From positions 1,778 through 49,576 of the forward strand of contig JBBBWG010028023.1 of NCBI GenBank assembly GCA_037176905.1: 47,799 nucleotides of DNA, read 5' to 3'. This DNA comes from Azolla pinnata. Its lineage: Eukaryota > Streptophyta > Polypodiopsida > Salviniales > Salviniaceae. Below the pieces are notes generated by a model, which was not told the DNA's origin, did no database searches, and saw only the letters and a list, made by a program, of their open reading frames with translations. Position 1 is the first letter of the stretch; every line of letters begins with the position of its first letter. Positions 11,551 through 23,900 of this stretch are shown here, piece after piece. The translations under genes were made by a program, and so were the position numbers.

Positions 11551-11990
11551 ATGCCCTTCGTTTTAGATCTATTTCGGGAAATGCCCTCCGTTTTACATCT
11601 ATTTCGGGAAATGCCCTGATCTATTTCGGGAAATGCCCTTCGTTTTAGATCTATTTCCGGAAATGCCCACCGTTTTAGATCTATTTCCGGAAATGCCCTC
11701 TGTTTTTAGATCTATTTCGGGAAATGCCCTCCGTTTCAGATCTGTTTCGGGAAATGCCCATTTCCGGAAATGTCGTCCGTTTTAGATCTGTTTTGGGAAA
11801 TGTCGTCCGCTTTAGATCTGTTTCGGGAAATGCCATCCGTTATAGATCTGTTTCGAGAAATGCCCTTCGTTTTTATATCTGTTTCAGGAAATGCCCTCCG
11901 TTTGTAGATCTGTTTCCGGAAATGCCCTTCAAATTGGGCAAATATAGTGATACCTCGTTTTTAGATCTGTTCCGGAAAATTGCCCTCCGT
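11551..11990. repeat. 30-bp minisatellite upstream of EngB
   Basis: About 13 head-to-tail copies of a roughly 30-bp unit: GAAATGCCCTCCGTTTTAG followed by ATCTATTTCGG. Two copies are shortened (near 11610-11630 and 11755-11770), and the array decays after about 11930. It begins about 65 bp upstream of the EngB start codon, so it probably overlaps its promoter or 5' UTR. Because 30 is divisible by 3 the unit creates long spurious open frames. Confidence 0.93.
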
Positions 11991-12247
11991 TTTTGGGCAA
12001 ATCTGATGGGCTTTTTCTTTTTAGGGTTTCTGAGTAGCCCTGAAAACCTTATATGATGTATTTGGCCTTCGGGTTTCGGTGGGCGAATTTCGTGAAGGCA
12101 AAAATATCTAGGAGTTCTCTAGAGTCCAAGGAGACCCCTCATCTTAGATCTGTTTCGAAAATGCCCTTAATTCGGCAGCCTCGAAGCTCCGATGGAGTTT
12201 TCAGGGTTTCTGAATAACCCTAAAAACCCAGTTAGGAATTGGGTAGT

Positions 12248-12303
12248 CTCCATAGCCATGGTCTGTTATATATATAGATATATGATAGACCATGGCTATG
12301 GAG
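12248..12303. repeat. Perfect 17-bp inverted repeat (hairpin)
   Basis: The left arm CTCCATAGCCATGGTCT (12248-12264) is exactly complementary to the right arm 12287-12303, separated by a 22-nt AT-rich loop of TATATATA type. It could fold as a stem-loop, be a small MITE remnant or be an inverted-repeat breakpoint. No gene lies nearby on either side within 750 bp. Confidence 0.85.
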
Positions 12304-12618
12304 GGAGTCAGAGCATATATTCAGAAGCTTGAAGGACTATTGATGTGATAGTTTTATCTGCAGAAGCAAGTCGAAATTGTTTCTTTAGAATGTTTTTTTA
12401 CTTTCATGTTAGTGGATACATTTTTCTGTTTGTAAAATTATAGTCGTGTTTTTTACACACATTTATTAATATATTTTCGTGTTTTCGCAAAAGAGAGGGA
12501 GAAATAGAATATAATTTATTAATTACGTTGTCGCGAAATTACGATGAAGATGCGTGAACGTTGAGGCAGAACCCCGGGGCCTCCAACCAAAGGATTCCAA
12601 ATACCAGGATATTATAAC

Positions 12619-13415
12619 TGATGAATTAGCTTGAATGTATAAATTTGAAATAGTTTTCTTTATTATAGAGAATAAATTACAATCAATCTCGAAATCGAGA
12701 TCAGAAAGGATTGAGATATAGTGAAAGTACCAGATTAGAGTTTAGAATTCAGAAGACTTGGCTTATATTAGAGATTTAGGGTTTGAGTTCTGCCGCCTAC
12801 GCAGACTACCCACTCTCTAGGGTCCCGAGTTTTACCCGAATCCACCTTTTTATAGAAGGCTTGGCTTCCCCTCTATGAAAGAACTCGAGTTTGCATCTCC
12901 AGCTCCGTCGCATGACTCCCACATGGCGTTCTCTTTAGTTGTATGTCTCCCATGTGGTTTTACTTTTGCATGGCCTTTACATTGATGCGACCGGCCCGCG
13001 TACACGATCGTATTCGTCTGCCTGCATACGATCCGGGCCGCACTCCAACTCCGAATACGGTTCGAACTCGTACCCGTAAAAGTACAAAATGTGAACGCTG
13101 CGAAAAAGCTGTCGCCTGCATAGAGCGCTATAGAGCACCTCGAAGAACGCAAATAAATTTTTTTTTTCAAGGTTGGCTTATACACTGCTAGATCCGAAGC
13201 GCACCTGCTCATGTGGGACACTCACTTTTTACGCTTCACCAAGTCTTCTATCTTGATTTATCCGTAACTTTAACCGTACTTGCCCGATTAACATGTCGTA
13301 AAATATGTTTGGAAGCTCTTGCGGACCTTAATCTCCTCGTATCAAAGTACTAGGCTAACATAAAATTATTATGTTTCATATCGTGTGTGAGGAGACACAC
13401 TACAACGTTATCACA
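12619..13415 (-). mobile_element. Putative solo LTR or LTR-retrotransposon fragment
   Basis: Read on the minus strand this block starts TGTGATAACGTTG at 13415, has a TATAAAAAGG box at about 12845-12854, AATAAA-type signals near 12660, and ends CA near 12619. This is the order expected of a retrotransposon LTR. TGGTAT shortly beyond resembles the start of a Met-tRNA primer-binding site. No reverse transcriptase, integrase or second LTR is in the window, and I could not identify a clear 5-bp target duplication. Boundaries are tentative. Confidence 0.4.
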
Positions 13416-14026
13416 CCTTATAAAATTAGAAATTACAAAGTAAAGCCTGTGATTTTACTCTCGCTAAAAACCTAGCACCCAATTCCCGGTAATTGATTTT
13501 ATTCCTTCACTTACTACTACTACTTCCTAATCGCTTCTCGCTGATTGATTCTGTCCTTCTCTTACTTATCGCTTCCATCTATATGTTCTCATGTTCGTTG
13601 ATTCTTGATCTTCCTACTTCTATTTACTAATTATTTCCTACCTTGTACTGATGTTCATTAATTGATTCCTTGACTGCGCATTTAATTAGTAATTTCAAAA
13701 TCTAATTGATTCAGTGTTAAATCGATGAATCGGGCATTAAACTTCAGCTAGACATGAAACTAGGCGTTAATCTGCCGATGAGACGAGTTGTCGACACATG
13801 CACATATTACACACAATCACAGTCATATGTGCATAACAACAACACATGTTCCTCGATCGGGTGCGAGTGTCTTCCATAATCGGTGGCTTTGTTACAACTG
13901 CACGATACCTTATGCATCATGTCCATGTACGAAATCATGCAAGAGCCATGGGGTCGGAATGTGATCAGAATGTGCTACAGAGGAATGCAAAACATACAGC
14001 CTTAAGCATTGGGAGAAGCTGACATA
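13416..14026. other. Intergenic, unassigned
   Basis: AT-rich sequence between the LTR-like block and the telomere-like tract, with loosely repeated TTxATTGATTC and CTTACTTxxTAxTCGCTTC motifs at 13480-13700. No coding potential or RNA gene is recognisable. Confidence 0.45.
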
Positions 14027-14541
14027 CCCTAAACCCTAAACCTTAAACCCTAAACCATAAACCCTAATCGGCAATCTGTTGCCACTGTTTTTTGTGGAGG
14101 GGCAACCTACCGAAAAACCCTAAACCTACCCTAAACCCTATCTTAAACCCTAAACCCTAAAACCCTAAGCTCTAAATCCTAAACCCCAAGCCTTAATTGG
14201 CGATCTATTGCCACTATGTTTTGTGGAGGGGCAACCTACGAAAAAACCCTAACCCTAAACCCAAAACCTCCCAAAACCCTATCTTAAACCTTAAACCCTA
14301 AAACCCTAAAAACCTAAACCCTAAAACCTAAACCCTAAACCCTAAACCCTAAACCCTAATCAGCGATCTGTTGCCACAATGTTTCATGGAGGGGCAACCT
14401 ACCGGAAAATCCTAATCCTAATCCTAACCCTAGCCCTAACCCTAAAACCTAACCCTATCCTAAAACCTAACCCTATCCTAAAACCCTATCTTAAACCTAA
14501 AACCCTAAACCCTAAACCCTAAATCTCTAAACCCTAAACCT
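14027..14541. repeat. Interstitial telomere-like tract with embedded 53-bp modules
   Basis: Degenerate CCCTAAA units (plant telomere repeat, C-rich strand) are interrupted by three copies of a module at 14065-14117, 14194-14246 and 14357-14409. Each module reads TAATCxGCxATCTGTTGCCAC, then TGTTTT-type spacer, then GTGGAGGGGCAACCTACCG. The GTTGCC and GGCAAC segments within a module are complementary. The tract ends about 380 bp upstream of the LETM1-like start codon. Confidence 0.93.
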
Positions 14542-14596
14542 TTTGATCCATGGTCCAGTTATTTTTGAAGGCTTGAATTACATAACAAAAAACAAA

Positions 14597-14690
14597 GAAC
14601 GAAGAAGAAGCAAAAGAAAAAGAAGAAGAAGAAGAAGCAAAAATAAAAGAAGAAGAAGAAGAAGAAGAAGAAGAAGAAGAAGAAGAGAGC
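14597..14690. repeat. (GAA)n microsatellite
   Basis: GAA/AAG array with a few AAAAGA interruptions, probably in the promoter or 5' UTR of the plus-strand LETM1-like gene (start codon 14921). It gives rise to spurious poly-Arg/Lys frames on one strand and poly-Phe/Ser frames on the other. Confidence 0.93.
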
Positions 14691-14920
14691 CACAAGATTT
14701 TGTGGTCGAGCAGAAAACCTTCGGTTTCGGGCAACAGAGAAAAGCTCACCATCGCCGTCGTCGCCGTCATCATCATCTTCCTTTCTCTGCGCTTCCTGCT
14801 TCCTCCTCTGCTCGGCGCCGAATTTGGGCGATGGAGATACCATAGACGACGGTCCTTCTTGCTTTCATCCATCCCTGTGGACCGCAATCTCGCTATCATT
14901 CGCACACGCACGCCCACCAG

Positions 14921-17900
14921 ATGTCGACGATTACTCCCCCACTCAGCTTTGCTGATTTGAGGCACAGGTAAAGCTCATCCTCTCCGGTGTATCCGACTGA
15001 ATTCTCTCATCCAGGGTTGAATTATCCTACCCTTTCATTTCCTTCTTTTTCCTTTTTTCTTATGTAGTTATGCTACAGAAATCCTTTCACAGGGTTGAGT
15101 TATCCTACTCGCTGTTTCTTCTTCTTACGTGCTTTCTTACGTCGGATTCTCAAAAATTTCATTCCTTCTGCATCTCCTATCGAAGAACCACCTGCAGCCA
15201 CTCTCTTAGATATATCAGACTTATGCCTGTCTATTAAAAATTTCCCCCATTCATTCGAATTCCTCTCCTTTCTTTTCTCGAGTATTAACCATAAGGGTTT
15301 GATTTCTCTCGCTCTCTCTCTCTCTCTCTTGTCATTCATCTTACCTTTGAAAGTATTGAAGTCTCTCTGCTTTTTTTCTTCGCATATTTTCATCTGCAGT
15401 TGTACAGCCAAACAATAGTTATGTTGTGATTGTTGGTTTTGAATGATAGCCATGGTTGAGGTGGTATTTGAAAGCATAGTTCTATCAGATTCTTTCATGT
15501 TTCTGGTTGTCATTGTGGTAATGGGCAGGTTCTTCGGACGATCCAAGTTCTTCTTTTACCATTTTTATTTTTCTTCTGATGTTTCAGAAAAACCTACATG
15601 GGATTTTAAAGGTTCCGGTTGAATCATTTCTCTTTGCCTCTTTATTTTATTCCTTTTTTTTTAATTTCAATTATTAGCTATATGACTCCTTCATGTTTCT
15701 TTGAAAGCCCCAGGACTTTCTGTTTTCTATTTGATTATCGTAGCCACATGGCTCTAATGGGCTCTTCCAAAGCACAATTTTTCTTGTTCCATTCTGTGAT
15801 TTAGCTGTTTTTCGGGTGAGTATTAGCTGTAGGGTGCTTGAAATGATGTTCTAGAATTTTTCTGCTTCCTATTTGATTAACTTTCATTACACGTAGATAT
15901 TGTGTAGTGGGGTTTCAGGGTTTATTTCTCACCACATTGCAACATATATGTTCTATTTATTTTGTTCTCTGTAAAACATTTCAATTATTAGCTAGATGCC
16001 CCTTGACATTTCTTCAAAGCCCCAAAATCCTTCAGTTTTTTTACTCGATCATAGTAGTTTTGCAACTAATGGGTTCTCCAAAAGCACGTTTTTTCGTTGT
16101 TCTGTTTATTGATTTACCTGTTTTTCAGGAGAATGTTGGCTACAGGATGCTAGATTGATCCTTTGGATTTTTTTGTAATGTATAGTGTAGTGAGGTTTTG
16201 GGGGGTTTATTTTCCATCTTGTTACAATAGAAATTGTGCTTTTCCGTTTAAAGCATATAATTCTTTTAATGTTTGTTGAGTATTCTGAAATTTGTATACT
16301 TGAGAAAAAAATTAAGTGGCATGTTCAGGCACGTGCAAGATGGGTCTCTGACAATTTATATGTTGTTTCCTCTCACGTTTCAGCTCTTCTATCAATTCAC
16401 TATCTTTCTCAATATGCACAATTCGCCAGATTTCACGAAGCTCTCGATCTTATGGCCTGGTTCTGTATAGGCGCCACTGGGTGCCCTGCAAGGAACATCA
16501 TCAACATGAGACTTGTGCTCGAAAATTCTTCACATGTGCAAGCTCAGATGAAAGCAGTAGTATTTCTTCAAATGATAACGATACAGATTCTTATGCGGTG
16601 ATAAATCTCGAAGAGACAAGATCAAAACTTAATGCTTCTTATCAACTTAGTGAAACTGGAGTTGATTACACTCAGACTTTGCACGAAGCAGCTAGGAAGT
16701 TCCAATTAGCTGCAGAGCAACATGAGTCATTAAGGAAAAGTGGGTGGTTTTCAAGATCATGGCTAGGGGTTGATCAGGTTTCTTGGATAAAGCCTGTTTC
16801 ATATCAGGCAAGCTCAAGTGGCATATTTTATCATTGAAACGTTTATTACATATCCACATTCATAATTTCTCAGTGATGTTTCTGCACAGGCGGCCGCCCA
16901 TTCCTTGTTACAGGCCGTCCTTGAAATTGCATCAAGAGGTCACGGAGGAGATAGAGATACCCATGTCTTTGTGCAAAGGAGGTAATTATATGGTCATTGA
17001 AATATTTGAATATTGTGTATGTGGTGATCTTTTGTAAGCCATATTTATGTCTTTTTCTTTCTCAATCTGATTTACATGCAGCATTTCTCGGCAACTAAAC
17101 CCACTTCAAGAGTCTATTAATGAGCAATTTTCAGCCAGAAACTCAAATGCTGGAACTTATTTCTGGTCTGAGCAACATCCTCTAGCAGTAGCAAGCTTTG
17201 TGAACTTGCTGGAAAGCGATCCAAGATTTACAACTGTTACTTCAATGTATGCTTTCTATTCTAGTCTTGTGCTATGTTATTTGCATAAAAAATAAAGTGA
17301 TATAATAAAGTTTTACATGTACTTGGAACTTTGTATTATGAGAACTTTTGTTTTTCTCATAGAGGCTGGGAAGGTGCATCTGTGTGCCATAGCAAGGCAA
17401 GTGATGTGAGTCTTATGACCCTGGCAATCAGCAGTGCAGCTGCAATAGTAAAACTTGGAGCAGCAAAGCTATCATGCTCGCCTTTCTTCTCAACTTTAAT
17501 TGATGAGATAGGTCGGTTGATGGACATGCTCGTGGATTTTCTGCCCATTGACCAAGTTTACAACTTTGTATCCAGTGTGGGTCTTCGTTCTCAGTTTCTT
17601 GGCTTTTTTGGTCTACGAGCTACGAGGTGTCAATTGTCTTGTGAAGAAGGGGAAGAAGGTGCATTTTGGGTTGACATTGTACAGCAGCTTCTACGGGCAG
17701 CTATAGTTAGAGAACACATAAGAACAAAGCTGACAGCTTATGACAGCATAGAGGTACGGTCTACTCGCATAATTTCATACCTTTCTGGTTTTAAGGTGGG
17801 CACAGTTAATAAAAACACCCAGTAAAAGAAATATTCTTGGTCTTATATGGCAAACTTGTTATGAAAAAATATTTGTGAATTTTTCTTGCAGCTGGATGAT

Positions 17901-20900
17901 TCACTATTTTTTCTTGCCAGAAAATTGAAAATTGCCTTTGGAAACAGAAGTCCAAACAGGAAAGATAGAAAATTTATTAAATATTCTATTTGAAAGCAAA
18001 ATGTTGTAGGTAAAGATTTTGAAGTCATTAAATTTACAGAAAGAAGATGGGGACCATAGAGCTGTCTATGAATGAAATTTAGAATAAACTCTGCTATGTA
18101 GATCGAGGAAATACTCAGTCTGAGTTGGTTTTTGGAGAATCGTATCTATGTGGGCCTATTTCAAAAAGTTTCAGAAGCGAGCTCCTTTTCTTGGAACACT
18201 GAACTAGTTTTCATGATCAACACACAGAGACACGCTTTGCCATCTTCAAAGAAATCCATATATATTTCTTCCTTTATCACCCTCAATCAATATTCTGCGA
18301 GTTTTAAATTAATGAACCCATTCTATCTGGTTTGATTTCTCTCTTAGAACATCACTTCTTATTCTAATAGTATCGCATACTTATCATTTTGACTTTTACA
18401 AGATATTTGGCATTGTGAATATCTAATCTGGATGATCTCGGTTGCTTCTTAGGTTGTTTAGGACAGGACCTGTGGATTCCATGGCTCTCTCCCCCCCTCT
18501 CTCTTCAGTGTTATTGTCAGTTAATTCATGCAGTCCATGTTTTTCTTTTGCACGTACATCTCTCTCTCTCTCTCTCTGGTTGTGTTTCATGAGAGGAACC
18601 TAGCATACAATCAATATCGGGTGCTTTGTGACATCCTAAGGCAAACTCCTTTATCTGAACCACATGGCTTACACCCAAATGAGTCCACATTTTTCTATCA
18701 CCTCGGTAAGAGTCTGAAAATCTCCACACACATGTTATAAAGTTTTCTCGAGTCAAAGAAAAAATACCGTACATGCTCTTATTCCACGAGATTGGTGTCA
18801 CTCTTGATTGAGGTCATGACCGTGGAAAGGGTTGTTTCATACATACTTAAGGCTCAACTTCTCAGAATTGGGAAACAAGCTAAAAGATCTGAAAGACAAA
18901 AAATGACGAGATTTCGTATTCTAGTGGGATGCAAGCTATGCAAAAATGGTTTAGAGAATGGTATGCAATGCAACACAAGTACTCATGCGTCAATTGATTG
19001 CTTTATGAATGCAGCTTTATTGCACCAATGCATCATGACACAAGAAAAAGGTGGAGGCTCACACTTTTTATACATGTGTTGCACGTAAGTACAAAAGAAA
19101 ATTCTTCTCCCGAGTGGGGGAAGTGTCTGCACTCATACATGCTAGAATCCGTGCCATTGTCTGCCATCTGAACCATTACTTCTATGAAACTTAGTTCACA
19201 TTCACTTAGATGTGAGATAGGACGTTGGGCTTAAGTGATGAGATGACCTAATCATGCATGACCTGTCCTAAGCAAGTTCTGGAGTCCAAGTATCACACTA
19301 GGATGCAATGCTCTATCGTTGATCATATTCAATTATGCTTTCCACACCATCCACCCAACCCAATCCTTATATCAATTCTTCTCATAACCAAACAACGCAC
19401 TCTAAAACATCGAAAATTGTTACTTGCATCCACATTTTGCAAGTGAACAAGTTTACCTTTGGTCTCACAGATCATGTTTGATCTCTAAAGATGATAAGCA
19501 AGTCTAGCTGTCTGTCTCTCTCTGTGTCCACTTGTCTGTCTCTCTCTCCCCCCAATCCAGAGATAGGAAATCAATCCACGAGGCCCATGTTCTGCTTCTG
19601 TAAGTACACATACATGTAGGAAATACTTTGTGCTAACATTTTAAATTGTTTTAGTATCTAAACTACGAGGAAAAAAAGAAATTTTGATAATGCCGTTCTC
19701 CTGGAAAATGTGAATAATCAAAAGGAGTTTATGAATCCAGAACATCTGGGTCCTAAAACTGCATAGAAATTCCGGATTTGAGTTTGGAATGGAACTTTTG
19801 TGGTTTTTCGGAAGAAGCTTAAGGTGCAGAATGAATTTTAGGATTCTGTGTCCTGTTTTTGTTGAGTTGGTTGTGCATGATTGTGATTTCCTGAATCAAA
19901 ATTTCTTTGCTGTGCTTAATGGCTTTTAAAATCACTTCAAATTGTACGATATCTCAGGTATTGGAAAGAGATTTGGCAGTTTTTGGCTTTTTTGCTGCCT
20001 TGGGAAGGAAAACCCAAAGTTTTTGTATTGCTAATAATTGTGGTGATTCAGATGGAACAATTACAGATTTTCTGACGTAAGTGGTTCATGTTTGTAATAA
20101 AAATAATCAGATACTAAACAAGTCATCCCTCTTCTCAATATTTCCATTGAAAACTCCAGGTATCTTATTGGAGGTAGCATTTCGTTCTACCCACAGCTGG
20201 CATCTCTTAATACCTATGAGCTCTTCATTGAGGTATGTCTCATTTTGGTCTATTTAAATCACCAAACTTTGCATTGCTGGAATATTAGCGACGATACCAG
20301 GCTTTTCAATTCTAAACATTTATATTGTCCTGTTACTATAACCGAAAAATAAGAAAAAGGAAAAGAAAGATATAATTTCTCTAGAAGACGATACAGAATG
20401 GATTATGAGACATGATAAAAGTTATAACTATTATGTTACTCATTAGTGTGATTTGCTTTCTACCATGGGTTGGCAACAATAAACTTGGTTATCTGAGCAT
20501 CCAATCTGATAATTACCGCCCTCTGGAAATTTTGATTTGTGAGTGAATAATATGAACTTTCAGACACTTGATATCCGTGCAGGTTGCCTGTGAAGAGATG
20601 GCATGGTTACCCTTCTATCCCACCGCTGCTTCAGGATCAACTAATGCATCCCATGAACATGGTCAATCATCATCAGTGGCAAATGTGGAAGCTATTAATT
20701 TAGTTTTAGATCAGTGCTCACTATGGATCAATCACTTCTTAAAATATTGCACTTGGGTTCAACAACCTCCCGGTGCTCGTGCTTTATCCTTCCTGTTGAG
20801 ATGGTAGGACCGAAACACTTATGAATGAAATTATAGATATTGTAGGACATCTGTATCATTTAGGAAAAGCTAGTCATTGGTTATTTTATCAGTTTGAGCT

Positions 20901-23900
20901 GTGACATATGAAATCCTTATTCCAGCCAATCTCGATTGGATAAATGCAAACAATCATACCCTCAGACAAGCAAGCCAAAGACATCCAAGTAAGTTTGCAT
21001 GTTGTCGTGCATATTATTATTATTTTTCATATAGAAATGTATCATGAATTCAAGAATGTTCTAGGAGCAGGATATGTTATGATTTTTTGATTCGCAAAAC
21101 TCCTTTCAGCAGTTTTATCCTGATATTTGCAAATAGTTTGATTTGGTCAGCAAGAGTTCAGTAGATATAGCACTTCAGGGTCCTTCCTTCAAGGATATGG
21201 AAACTGTTTCCGGGTTTGAATCGGAGAACGACAGAAAGAATTTATCCTCTTTTGGGAGGACAAATGAACAGGATATGGATCTGGAACGTGCTGGAAACAT
21301 GGAACAGCTAATCCTTTTCGACAAGGTTTTTGTGGCCCTTCTCAGATTTCCTGTTTCACCATAGTGCCATTTCAAATATATCTTAATACAAACTTTATTT
21401 TTCATTGTATTTTTGTGTGCTAAAAGCGGTTATAGGGTGTACCAGCATGGGCCTTTATTGTTACTCCAGTCATAATCTGTTCATAATGCTTCTCACATCT
21501 CCATTTTTTTGTGTGTGTATGTATTACTGATTCAATACCTAGTGTCATTTAGAAGTGGAATACTTGATTGTCGATGAATGAATTCTGTCTTGTTGTTCTA
21601 GGACTTCTCTAGCCAATCTCTCCACTGTTTGAGGTGCTTTGTATTCCAATGGAAATGTTCTATATGTCGTTTTGTCTTTTCTGAGTCAATCTGAAGAAGT
21701 GCCGAATGTTGCTCTTATGCTTACTATCTCTCCTGTTAGACGCCTTATCTATTATATCCTTGTTGATTTACCAAATGGTTGAGAGTCAATTTTGACTATG
21801 CATTCTAGCCTTGTGATAATTATCCCCCGTTTAGTGGTTTCTTTTTGTCTATCCTTGTTGATTTGCCATGGAGTTGAGAATTGATTTTGATTACATTCTA
21901 ATCTGTGGTAATTATCTTTTTTATCGATTTCTCTTTCCACCTATTGATTTCTCTCTTAGAAAGAGTCATGATAAGAGGGTGATGCATCCATTGAAATACT
22001 CTGCTCTATAGTAGAGATTCCAGATGATATGCATAAAAAACATGCATTTTGAGCTTTGTGGTCACATAATGGCTCATCAAGTAAATTTTAATTTTAACAT
22101 TTTTTAGGAGTTGCAAGATGTAGATGAAGCTTTAAGAAGACTAGAATGCTTATTATTGGAGAAACAGGGTCCGGGAAAAGAACACCTTACAGTTGCTTGC
22201 ACTAACCTTGAAACGATACGGCGATTGAAACAAGAAGTAGAGATGCTCGAAGATTCACTGAGGAGAAAAGCTAAGGCCATGCTGCAGGTGTCTGTGTGAA
22301 TCTAAATCTACCACCTCTCAATTTGTTTCTTTGTGTTCGAAAAAAGATTGAGATTGATTATCCTTACCTTTTTTGCATGGTTGTGTTTGAATGTGGAACA
22401 GACAGAGAGCCCATTATTGCAGCAACAAAAAAGGGAAAAAAAGCAAGCAAAAGCTAGCTCACAATCTGACAAACAGCAAGGACAAACCAGGCATTTTCTG
22501 AGTCTTCTTTGTTTCGTTTTTTTGGGTTATTATTTCTCTTGTGGCGCAGTATCCTAATATTTGACACACTTTGTTTTACACTAAGACAGGTCAAACATTG
22601 AGACCAACAAGCTAGAGTGGGTTTCCAAGGTTGTTATTGCAAGAATCCATGATATAGTTATTATGTATTAATGCAATAAATATCTAACTGTTTTGTAATT
22701 CAGGACAATATTTCAGTAGTAACCTGGAAAGATGGACTAGAGACAAAAGTTGCTATGAATTAAGTTGTGAAATAAGTAATGAAATAGGTAAAGAATGATA
22801 AGGAGCAAAAAAAAGGATAAAAAAGAAATTATTCTATTCTACTCCAGTTTCTGGAAAACTAAATGTCTTTGAAATATTATCATGAATATAAAATCAGGAT
22901 TTGATGATTTGTGAAATGAAGAAAACAACACATTGCTTCTCTGTAGGCACATATTTTTGTGTATCAGCAACTCCATTGCATTTAATTTTTGTATCATCTT
23001 TCCAGGAAGATGAAGGAACTGGAATAGCATCACCTCCCAATTCAGAAGCTTCTACGATTACAGAGATTGAGAACTTCGAGCTTTTGAGGCAGGAATTGAT
23101 GGATCTTGAAAGGCGTGTGAAAGAAACTTCAGGCAAGCATTTAAATGGACAGGCAAGGCTTTCTTCTCTTAAACATTCCTCTTGAATTGTGGGAGATATG
23201 GCTGGTTAAATGGTCAGCATAATTTTTGCTAACCAAAAATGTTTTCGAAGAAGCTTGGCTAGAGCAGTAAGGAACTGTTATTAATTGCAGGAGTATAAGC
23301 TTGAACTGTCTGCCTTAACATTGTCTTTCTGTTACTTTCCACCATCATCTCTTTGCCGTGCCAAAGTTCCAAGTCACAAAATGCTAGTTGTTATCGGCAA
23401 TATTTATTTCAGGATATAGTAGCCCAGCGCGGTGGAGGAGAGGAGAAAGACAGCCTAACATCTACATCACACAGTGCAAATATTCAAACATCTGTCAAAG
23501 GAAATATTATCACACAGTCTGTCGAGAAGATCAAAACAACTACTACTGTAAGATCATCATTTGTTCCTGCTTTCTGATGGGCAACTTCACATGTTCTTTT
23601 TGAAGTGCCTCCATGTTCTCAAAACGATGCTTGCGTGGTTTTCAAATTGTGATTCTCCATGTAAACTGTTACATTCTAAGCAGGATGTTTGGAGGGGGAC
23701 ACAGCTACTTGCTACAGATGTAGCTGCAGCTACAGTGCTCTTGAAGAGGAGTGCTTCTGGTGAGGAGTTAACTGAAAGAGAAAATAAGGTTTTGAAAAGA
23801 ACATTAACAGATGTGGCATCGGTGATACCAATTGGAATTCTGATGCTTCTACCGGTGAGATTCCATGTCCTTTCATGCTTCTAGAATTCCATCACTTTTT

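Noticed and set aside
11093..12056. Plus-strand open frames across the EngB exon 1 antisense and the 30-bp minisatellite
   Set aside because: Open only because the repeat unit is a multiple of three and the exon is GC-rich; the translated product is a simple 10-residue repetition.
14534..14965. Open frames over the GAA tract, both strands
   Set aside because: Poly-Arg/Lys or poly-Phe/Ser from microsatellite DNA; the real gene start is the downstream ATG at 14921, whose phase fits exon 2.
16236..16601. 121-codon open frame overlapping exon 2 of the LETM1-like gene
   Set aside because: It reads a different frame through a polypyrimidine acceptor region. The frame joined to exon 1 at 16384 continues into the conserved protein.
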